Below the pieces are notes generated by a model. That model saw only the letters and a program-made list of their open reading frames with translations. It did not search any database and had not been told where the DNA came from. Positions 57,876 to 64,000 of a DNA stretch of 64,000 nt are shown here, piece after piece. The translations under genes and the position numbers were made by a program. Numbering within the stretch: the stretch's first letter is position 1; each line of letters starts with the position of its first letter. The stretch lies in assembly GCF_003226535.1 (NCBI RefSeq), contig NZ_QKOB01000003.1, positions 124,001 to 188,000 on the forward strand, given 5' to 3'. Source of the stretch: Meiothermus sp. Pnk-1 (GTDB lineage: Bacteria; Deinococcota; Deinococci; Deinococcales; Thermaceae).

Positions 57876-58700
57876 ATGAAGGTTGAACGGGTGTTCCTCA
57901 AAAACCATACCACCTTGGGGGTGGGGGGACCCGCCGAGCTGTGGACGGTAGAGACCCTGGAGGACTTGCCCAAGGCCACCGAAGCCCCCTACCGCATCCT
58001 AGGAAACGGTTCCAATCTTTTGGTCGCGGACGCTGGGGTGCCCGAGCGGGTGATCCGGCTTGGGGGCATCTTCAAGGAGTGGAGCTTTGAGGGTTGGGTA
58101 GGGGCGGGGGTAATGGTCCCGACCCTTCTACTAAACAGCGCCCGGGCCGGGCTTTCCGGGCTCGAGGGGCTTTATGGTGTTCCTGCGCAGGTCGGAGGAG
58201 CGGTCAAGATGAACGCCGGAACCCGTTTCGGCGAGATGGCCGAGGCTTTGGACACCGTAGAGATTTTTCACGATGGTGCCTTCCACCGGTACCGCCCTGA
58301 GGAGTTGGGGTTTCGCTACCGTCACTCTGAGTTGCCACCAGGGGGGATCGTGACGCGGGTCAAACTCAAGCTCAAAGAGCTGGGCAAAGAGGCCGTACGG
58401 GCCAAGATCGCTCAGGTGGACGCCGCCCGCAAGGGTCAACCCAAGCGGAAAAGCGCCGGGTGCGCCTTTAAGAACCCCCCCGGCGACTCGGCAGGGCGCC
58501 TCATCGACCAGCGAGGGCTCAAAGGGATGAGCGTCGGTAAAGCAATGATCAGCCACGAGCACGGCAACTTCATCGTGAACCTGGGCGGGGCCACCGCCCA
58601 GGAGGTGTACGCATTGTTGCGGCGGGTGCAGGCGGTGCTCCCGCTGGAAGTCGAATGGGAGATCTGGGGTGAGCTGGAACCCCAGGAGGTCATCCGGTGA
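57876..58700 (+). CDS. murB: UDP-N-acetylenolpyruvoylglucosamine reductase
   Basis: A 274-residue FAD enzyme. LKNHTTLGVGGPAELWTVET, GNGSNLLVADAGVPERVIRL, GLYGVPAQVGGAVKMNAGTR, KRKSAGCAFKNPPGDSAGRL and HGNFIVNLGGAT. Makes UDP-MurNAc. A 14-codon frame (GTG 58697 to TAG 58741) overlaps its stop and bridges to ftsQ. Confidence 0.95.
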   Translation: MKVERVFLKNHTTLGVGGPAELWTVETLEDLPKATEAPYRILGNGSNLLVADAGVPERVIRLGGIFKEWSFEGWVGAGVMVPTLLLNSARAGLSGLEGLYGVPAQVGGAVKMNAGTRFGEMAEALDTVEIFHDGAFHRYRPEELGFRYRHSELPPGGIVTRVKLKLKELGKEAVRAKIAQVDAARKGQPKRKSAGCAFKNPPGDSAGRLIDQRGLKGMSVGKAMISHEHGNFIVNLGGATAQEVYALLRRVQAVLPLEVEWEIWGELEPQEVIR

Positions 58701-58744
58701 AGCTCGAGGCACGGCCTTCCCGATTAAGTGGGAGAGGATAGCCG

Positions 58745-59374
58745 ATGATCGTTCGCCTGTTGCTGATCGTCTTGGGCTTGGCTACGTTGGGGGTAGCCAG
58801 CCGGGTACTTCTACCCACCGAGGAGGTCGTGGTGGTCGGAAACCACCACCTCTCCGCCGCCGAGGTTCGCAAGCGTACTGGCCTCGAGCCCGGCACCCCT
58901 TGGCTGTGGGCCTGGCCTTACAAACTGAAAGGGCTGGAGGGGGACCCTTGGGTCAAGCAAGCGCGTTTGGAGCGCCCCAAAGCGGGCAAGCTGCGAATCG
59001 TGCTGGAAGAACGTCAGCCCATCGCCACCTTAGTGCGCGGAGAACAGCGTCAAGGGCTCGCCGCCGACGGCACTTTCTTGCCCAAAGCCGCGCTGATCAA
59101 GCCGGTGCTCGAAGGCGTAGGGGTGGTCCCAGTAAGGGATCTCCTGGTACTGATCAAAACCTTTCCCAAAGTGCAAAAGATAAGCTTCAATCCGGCCGGA
59201 TATAGCTTAGAGTGGGAAGGTGTGCGGGTCTGGGGGCCCAATATCATGGAGTTGCAAAGGTGGGCGCAAGGGGGCAAAATGGGCGCTAGCATCAAAACGG
59301 TGACGAGCGCTAAGACGGTAGCAAGTGCCATGACGGTCAACGTTTATTCGTGGGGGGTGAGCCAGCGCCGATGA
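58745..59374 (+). CDS. ftsQ: FtsQ/DivIB-like division protein
   Basis: A 209-residue bitopic protein: membrane helix (IVRLLLIVLGLATLGVASRV), then a POTRA domain (EEVVVVGNHHLSAAEVRKRT) and a beta domain (GYSLEWEGVRVWGP). GGGAGAGG is upstream. Links FtsL/FtsB to the divisome. Its stop overlaps ftsA (ATGA). Confidence 0.88.
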   Translation: MIVRLLLIVLGLATLGVASRVLLPTEEVVVVGNHHLSAAEVRKRTGLEPGTPWLWAWPYKLKGLEGDPWVKQARLERPKAGKLRIVLEERQPIATLVRGEQRQGLAADGTFLPKAALIKPVLEGVGVVPVRDLLVLIKTFPKVQKISFNPAGYSLEWEGVRVWGPNIMELQRWAQGGKMGASIKTVTSAKTVASAMTVNVYSWGVSQRR

Positions 59375-60615
59375 GCATTGTGGTAGGACTGGACGTTGGA
59401 ACCACCAAAGTCTGCACGGTGATTGGCGAACTCTCGTCCGATGGTATTCTCGACATCATTGGCGAAGGCACCGTTCCGTCGCAGGGGCTCAAGCGGGGCG
59501 TGGTGGTCAACCTCGAGCGCACCTCCGAAGCCATTCGACAGAGCCTTTTCCAAGCGGAGCGGGTGGCTGGGGTCAAGGCCGAACGGGTCTATGTGGGGGT
59601 AGCCGGGACCCACGTCAAGAGCGTGACCAGCCACGGTCTGGCCGCGATCCGGCGGGGCCAGAGCATCTCCGCTGCCGACGTGGAGCGGGCCATCGAGCAA
59701 GCCAAGGCCTACCCTTTCGAGGGGGATTACGAGCTAATCCACGCCCTGCCACTCGACTACCGGGTGGACGGGCAGGAAGGCATCAAAGACCCCATCGGGA
59801 TGGCTGGGGTGCGGCTCGAGGTGGATGTACACCTGGTGGCCAGCGGGCGCGGCCCGCTGGCCAACCTGCGCAAAGCGGTGGAGGACAGCGGGGTGGAACT
59901 GGCCGGGCTGGCCTTGCAGTCCTACGCCTCAGGCCTAGCCGTGCTGGCCCCCGAGGAGATGTCCATGACGGTGATGCTGGTGGACATCGGCGGGGGCACC
60001 ACCGACGTGGCGGTGTTCAAGGGGGGCCGCCTCTCGCACTCGGCCGTGATCCCTCTAGGCGGCGACCACGTCACCCACGACATCACCCAACTGCTCAAGA
60101 TTCCCTTCGAGGAAGCGGAGCGGGTCAAGAAAAAGTATGGCGCAGCCCTGCCCGAGCTGGCCGACCCCGAGCTGGTGCTGGAGATCAACCAAGAAGGCGG
60201 GGTAGTGCCGGTGCCCGAGCTGGCCCGCATCATCCGTCCAAGGCTGCGCGAGATTTTGCATATGGCCCGCTCGAGCGTGGACGAGGCTTTGGGCCCCCTC
60301 GAGATCAGCGTGGGTAAGGTGATCCTCACCGGAGGAACCGGACTTATGCGGGGAGTGGAGGAGTTAGCCCGCAAGCAGTTCAACCTGCCGGTGCGGCTAG
60401 GCCGCCCAATGGGGGTGAGCGGTTTGGTAGATGTGGTAGCTTCGCCCACCCACGCCACCGCGGTGGGGCTGGTGCGCTACGCAGCCTCGCGTGAAGTCAG
60501 CCATCCGCTGAGCAAAAGCAGCCCCCGCGCCCCCAAGCCCAGCCGCAGCGAGGAAGCTGGTAGTGGTAGTGGGCTGTGGGAGCGGATCAAAGGCATGTTC
60601 AAGGACTTCTTTTAA
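59371..60615 (+). CDS. ftsA: FtsA, membrane tether of FtsZ
   Basis: A 414-residue actin-like ATPase. Phosphate-1 VGLDVGTTKVCTVIGEL, VDIGGGTTDVAVFKGG, VILTGGTGLMRGVEELA, and a C-terminal amphipathic membrane anchor (SGLWERIKGMFKDFF). Start ATG 59371, chosen over an upstream start because of the ATGA overlap. Confidence 0.95.
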   Translation: MSIVVGLDVGTTKVCTVIGELSSDGILDIIGEGTVPSQGLKRGVVVNLERTSEAIRQSLFQAERVAGVKAERVYVGVAGTHVKSVTSHGLAAIRRGQSISAADVERAIEQAKAYPFEGDYELIHALPLDYRVDGQEGIKDPIGMAGVRLEVDVHLVASGRGPLANLRKAVEDSGVELAGLALQSYASGLAVLAPEEMSMTVMLVDIGGGTTDVAVFKGGRLSHSAVIPLGGDHVTHDITQLLKIPFEEAERVKKKYGAALPELADPELVLEINQEGGVVPVPELARIIRPRLREILHMARSSVDEALGPLEISVGKVILTGGTGLMRGVEELARKQFNLPVRLGRPMGVSGLVDVVASPTHATAVGLVRYAASREVSHPLSKSSPRAPKPSRSEEAGSGSGLWERIKGMFKDFF

Positions 60616-60633
60616 GGCAAAGGAGCTATTCGC

Positions 60634-61698
60634 ATGGACGGAGCCGTCATTAAGGTCATCGGGCTGGGTGGAGCCGGCAACAACGCCGTCAATCGCATGA
60701 TCGAGTCGGGGCTTTCCGGCGTGGAGTTCATCGCCGCCAACACCGACGCGCAGGTCTTGGCGAAGAGCCTGGCCGACATCCGGGTGCAGCTCGGCGACAA
60801 GCTCACCCGGGGCCTGGGGGCTGGGGCCAATCCGGAGATCGGGGAGAAGGCCGCGCTCGAGGCGCAAGACCTCATCGCCGAGCACTTGGACGGCGCCGAC
60901 CTGGTGTTCATCACCGCCGGGATGGGGGGTGGCACCGGGACCGGGAGCGCCCCTGTCGTGGCCGAGGTGGCCAAAAATCTGGGCGCCCTTACCGTGGGCG
61001 TGGTGACCCGGCCCTTCTCCTTCGAGGGCCCCAAGCGCTCGCGGGCCGCCGACGAAGGGATCAAGAAGCTGCGCGAACGGGTGGACGCGATGGTAGCGGT
61101 CTCTAACGACCGCCTCCTCAGCGCCGTCGACAAGAAGGTCGCGCTCAAGGATGCTTTTCTGATCGCCGACCGGGTACTCTACCACGGGGTCAAGGGCATC
61201 ACCGATGTGATCAATCTGCCCGGTCTGATCAACGTGGACTTTGCCGACGTGCGGACGTTGCTCGAGAACGCCGGACCGGTGCTGATGGGGATCGGCGCAG
61301 GGCGGGGCGAGAACAAAGTCGAAGAAGCCGCGCGCACCGCCACCCAAAGCCCCTTGTTAGATCGCTCCATCGAGGGGGCCCGCCGCCTGCTCCTGAACGT
61401 GGTAGGCTCGGAAGACCTCTCGCTGATGGAAGCGGCCGCGGTGGTCGAGCATATTCGTGAGGCTACCGGCAACGAGGACGTGGACATCCTCTATGGGGTG
61501 ACCTACGACGAGCGAGCCCAGGACGAGTTGCGCGTGATCCTGATCGCCGCTGGCTTTGGGGATAGCGGGGTGATCGCCAAGCCTGCTGGAACCCGTCTGG
61601 TAGATTTTCCTACCAGCGGCGTGGACCTCACCAACTTCGAGATTCCGGCCTTTATCCGCTATGGCGACGGGGATTACCCTCCCAAGCGGGGCAACTAA
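60634..61698 (+). CDS. ftsZ: FtsZ, tubulin-like division ring protein
   Basis: A 354-residue GTPase. IKVIGLGGAGNNAVNRMIES, the tubulin signature AGMGGGTGTGSAPVVAEVAK, NLPGLINVDFADVRTLL, and the C-terminal binding peptide NFEIPAFIRYGDG. AAAGGAGCTATTCGC precedes the ATG. Short linker before the C-terminal peptide. Confidence 0.97.
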   Translation: MDGAVIKVIGLGGAGNNAVNRMIESGLSGVEFIAANTDAQVLAKSLADIRVQLGDKLTRGLGAGANPEIGEKAALEAQDLIAEHLDGADLVFITAGMGGGTGTGSAPVVAEVAKNLGALTVGVVTRPFSFEGPKRSRAADEGIKKLRERVDAMVAVSNDRLLSAVDKKVALKDAFLIADRVLYHGVKGITDVINLPGLINVDFADVRTLLENAGPVLMGIGAGRGENKVEEAARTATQSPLLDRSIEGARRLLLNVVGSEDLSLMEAAAVVEHIREATGNEDVDILYGVTYDERAQDELRVILIAAGFGDSGVIAKPAGTRLVDFPTSGVDLTNFEIPAFIRYGDGDYPPKRGN

Positions 61699-61754
61699 GC
61701 CAAGCGGAACCGAGCCCCCCAAACACCGGAGCCCGGAAACCGGTGCTCGACTTT

Positions 61755-62246
61755 ATGACTGTCCTCGGCGTCGATCCCGGCATCACCAATATGGGGCTAG
61801 GCGTGGTGGAGCAGGTAGGGAAGACCCACAAGCTACTCCATACCCGGCTCATCAAAACCGACCGCAGTGACCCGGCGCCCGCGCGGGTAGGGGAAATTTT
61901 TCAGAACCTGCGCATCGTCATCGCGGAGTTCCGCCCGCAGGCCATCGCCGTAGAAGAACAGTTTTTCTACCGCCAAAACGAACTTTCCTACAAGGTGGGC
62001 TGGGCCATGGGAGCGGTCTTCGTGGCCGCCAACGAGTGGGGGCTCGAGGTCTACGGTTACGGGCCTATGAAGGTCAAACAGGCCCTGGTCGGTTACGGGC
62101 ACGCCGAGAAAGAGCAGGTGGCCTTCATGGTGCGGGCCATCTTGGGGCTCAAGGAGAACCCCAAACCCACCCACGTAGCCGACGCATTGGCCATTGCCCT
62201 GACCCATCTGTTTTACGTGGGCCGGGGCGGGGGAAACCGCATTTAG
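61755..62246 (+). CDS. ruvC: Holliday junction resolvase RuvC
   Basis: A 163-residue protein from ATG 61755 (a GTG at 61743 is in frame). TVLGVDPGITNMGLGVVEQV with the first catalytic Asp, AIAVEEQFFYRQNELSYKVG with Glu, YGPMKVKQALVGYGHAEKEQ and THVADALAIALTHLFY with the last acidic residues. Cuts four-way junctions in recombination. 56 bases after ftsZ. Confidence 0.95.
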   Translation: MTVLGVDPGITNMGLGVVEQVGKTHKLLHTRLIKTDRSDPAPARVGEIFQNLRIVIAEFRPQAIAVEEQFFYRQNELSYKVGWAMGAVFVAANEWGLEVYGYGPMKVKQALVGYGHAEKEQVAFMVRAILGLKENPKPTHVADALAIALTHLFYVGRGGGNRI

Positions 62247-62346
62247 TACAAGACCCCGCCCCAAGCCTCTCAAGCCGCGGCTGCGCGGGGCACCCGGCCG
62301 GCCCTTGAGGCTCGCGGGGTATACGACGTGACCCTAGGTGCCGTTG
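62247..62346. terminator. Convergent intergenic region with a palindrome
   Basis: Between ruvC (plus) and lpdA (minus). GCCTCTCAAG and CCTTGAGGC pair across a GC-rich loop near 62265-62313. A bidirectional terminator is likely from context, but there is no T-run. Confidence 0.45.
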
Positions 62347-63726
62347 TCAGATGTGTAGGGGTTTATCCCAAGCGGCCAGGGCCGCCTCCTTCACCGCTTC
62401 GGCCAGGGTGGGGTGGGCGTGGGAAGCCCGGCCAATGTCCTCGGCGGAAGCCTTGAAGGCCATCGCTACCGCGGCCTCGGCGATCAGGTCGCCGGCGTGC
62501 GGCCCAATGATGTGCACCCCTAACACCCGGTCGGTTTCGGCGTGGGCCAGCACCTTGACGAAGCCTTCGGTATCGTTGATGGCTCGAGCCCGCCCGTTGG
62601 CCGAGAAGGGGAAGCTGCCCTTTTTGAAGGGGATGCCCTCGGCGCTGAGCTCCTCTTCGCTCTTGCCCACCGAGGCGATCTCGGGGTGGGTATAGACCAC
62701 GTTGGGGATAGAGGTATAGTCTACGTGGCCATACCCGGTGGCGATATACTCGGCGACCGCCACCCCCTCCTCCTGGGCTTTGTGGGCCAGCATCGGCCCC
62801 ACCACCACATCCCCGATGGCGTAGATATTAGGGATTTGGGTTTGCCAGTGAGCGTTGATGGGAATACGGCCCCGCTCGAGGCTAATCCCCACGCTCTCGA
62901 GTCCTAGCCCGTCGGTGTTGGGAACCCGGCTCGCGGCAAGCAGCACTTTATCGGCCACAAAACTTTCCCCACCTTCCACCTCGACCACGCCCTGACCGTC
63001 CTTGACGTAAGCCCGGGTCACCTTCATGCCGGTGCGGATGTCGAGGCCCTGCTTCTTAAAGATGCGCTCGGCAGCTTTGGAAAGCTCCCCGTCCATCCCC
63101 CCCAGGATGCGCGGGAGGTACTCGAGCACCGTCACCTTAGCCCCCAACCGACTCCATACCGATCCCAGCTCGAGGCCGATCACCCCGCCCCCGATCACCA
63201 GCAAGCTTTGCGGGACCCGGTCAAAAGCTATGGCCTGGTCGGAGGTCACGATGGTTTGGTAGTCCACCTCCACTCCGGGCAGCAGGGCGGGCTTGGAGCC
63301 GGTAGCGAGGATGATGTAGGTGGCCTCGAGCTCCACCCTTCCTTCGGGCCCTTCCACCAGCACCCGGTTTGGCCCGACAATCCGCCCGTGGCCCAGGTAA
63401 CGGGTGACCTTGTTCTTCTTGAACAAGAAGCTCACCCCGTCGGTGTTGGCTTTTACTACCTTGTCCTTGTGGGCCATCATCGCCGCCAGGTCGAGCTGCA
63501 CTTCGCCCAGCTTGACCCCGACCAACTTGCCCTCCTTGGCGGCATAGAACTTCTCTGAAGCCTCCAAGAGCGCTTTGCTAGGGATGCAGCCTACCCGCAG
63601 ACAGGTTCCCCCCAAAGCCTGCTCCCGTTCCACACAGGCCACATCCAGCCCGAGTTGGGCCGCGCGGATGGCGGCGGCGTACCCTCCCGGTCCTGCCCCG
63701 ATCACGACGACTTGATGTGTTGGCAT
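62347..63726 (-). CDS. lpdA: Dihydrolipoamide dehydrogenase (E3)
   Basis: A 459-residue flavoprotein. FAD motif VVVIGAGPGGYAAAIRAAQL, redox disulfide GGTCLRVGCIPSKALL, NAD motif LLVIGGGVIGLELGSVWSRL, YAIGDVVVGPMLAHKAQEEG, and the active-site His/Glu in SHAHPTLAEAVKEAA. Reoxidises lipoyl groups of the 2-oxo acid dehydrogenase whose E2 gene lies 42 bases upstream. Confidence 0.95.
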   Translation of the reverse strand: MPTHQVVVIGAGPGGYAAAIRAAQLGLDVACVEREQALGGTCLRVGCIPSKALLEASEKFYAAKEGKLVGVKLGEVQLDLAAMMAHKDKVVKANTDGVSFLFKKNKVTRYLGHGRIVGPNRVLVEGPEGRVELEATYIILATGSKPALLPGVEVDYQTIVTSDQAIAFDRVPQSLLVIGGGVIGLELGSVWSRLGAKVTVLEYLPRILGGMDGELSKAAERIFKKQGLDIRTGMKVTRAYVKDGQGVVEVEGGESFVADKVLLAASRVPNTDGLGLESVGISLERGRIPINAHWQTQIPNIYAIGDVVVGPMLAHKAQEEGVAVAEYIATGYGHVDYTSIPNVVYTHPEIASVGKSEEELSAEGIPFKKGSFPFSANGRARAINDTEGFVKVLAHAETDRVLGVHIIGPHAGDLIAEAAVAMAFKASAEDIGRASHAHPTLAEAVKEAALAAWDKPLHI

Positions 63727-63768
63727 ATGTTTGCTCCGCGAACGTCACACCTCATCCGCTGCCTACGA

Positions 63769-64000
63769 CTACACTTCTAGCGCCAGGCGTACGGGATTCT
63801 CGATCAATTCCTTGATCCGCTTGAGGAAGGTGACCGCCTCCCGCCCGTCCACGATGCGGTGGTCGTAGCTCATGGCCAGGTTCATCATCGGGCGGATCAC
63901 GATCTGGCCGCCACGCACCACCGGGCGCTCATTGATGGCGTGCATCCCTAAAATGCCCACCTGGGGTGGGTTGAGAATGGGGGTGGAGTTCAAGGAGCCG
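63769..64000 (-). CDS. sucB: Dihydrolipoamide succinyltransferase (E2), C-terminal part
   Basis: Partial: 76 codons of the C-terminal catalytic domain, running off the right edge. [40 protein letters not shown] with the catalytic His-Asp of the DHRxxDG motif, and the end [15 protein letters not shown]. SucB is favoured over PdhC by the [10 protein letters not shown] segment; the distinction is not certain from a fragment. Confidence 0.85.
   Translation of the reverse strand, partial: GSLNSTPILNPPQVGILGMHAINERPVVRGGQIVIRPMMNLAMSYDHRIVDGREAVTFLKRIKELIENPVRLALEV

Overview
The window is about 64 kb of a high-GC thermophilic bacterium of the Deinococcus-Thermus phylum, most likely Meiothermus or a close relative such as Calidithermus. 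I base this on protein-level resemblance of ClpP, RuvC, MurD and trigger factor to Thermus, on a dcw cluster that lacks ddl, on a very high density of the palindrome CTCGAG, and on apparently leaderless genes whose -10 box sits 6-7 bases before the start codon. Species cannot be settled by eye.

Layout. 1-0.6 kb: end of an Xre-type antitoxin and its RES toxin. 0.6-0.72 kb: a scrap of a DNA methyltransferase gene. 0.77-3.6 kb: two lipoproteins, one a CSLREA/beta-helix protein. 3.7-5.2 kb: a transglutaminase-like gene coupled to a TetR regulator. 5.2-5.5 kb: tRNA-His and tRNA-Leu between a clear promoter and a terminator. 5.7-8.8 kb: tig, clpP, clpX. 8.8-9.25 kb: palindromic repeats. 9.25-11.9 kb: two more lipoproteins. 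12.1-14.5 kb: purH, a YqeY-like gene and the RNase P RNA (rnpB). 14.6-15.08 kb: a small lipoprotein gene whose start codon was hit by a prophage.

15,083-46,735 is a 31.65-kb Mu-like transposable prophage. It is bounded by the 5-bp duplication CATAC and by imperfect 25-bp inverted ends (19 of 25 matching). It encodes a DDE transposase with a MuB-like ATPase, a Cro/LexA-type switch, terminase, portal, MuF head protein, protease, major capsid protein, tail sheath and tube, a frameshifted tail chaperone, tape measure and baseplate. Unlike Mu, the switch sits in the middle and the late genes are split into two divergent arms. Four copies of one leader cassette (CCCAGC-type box, 8 bp, TANACT, then a hairpin with a T-run) lie 53-71 bases upstream of the first gene of four late blocks, one copy on the right arm and three on the left. 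I read these as a coordinated late-promoter family, possibly controlled by antitermination. This is the most interesting feature of the window.

46.74-61.7 kb is the division and cell wall cluster: a six-repeat putative MraZ operator, then mraZ, rsmH, ftsL-like, ftsI, murF, a lipoprotein, mraY, murD, ftsW, murG, murC, murB, ftsQ, ftsA, ftsZ, mostly joined by 4-base start/stop overlaps. ruvC follows. On the opposite strand are lpdA and the 3' end of sucB, the E3 and E2 subunits of a 2-oxo acid dehydrogenase. All calls come from reading the sequence; no database search was run.
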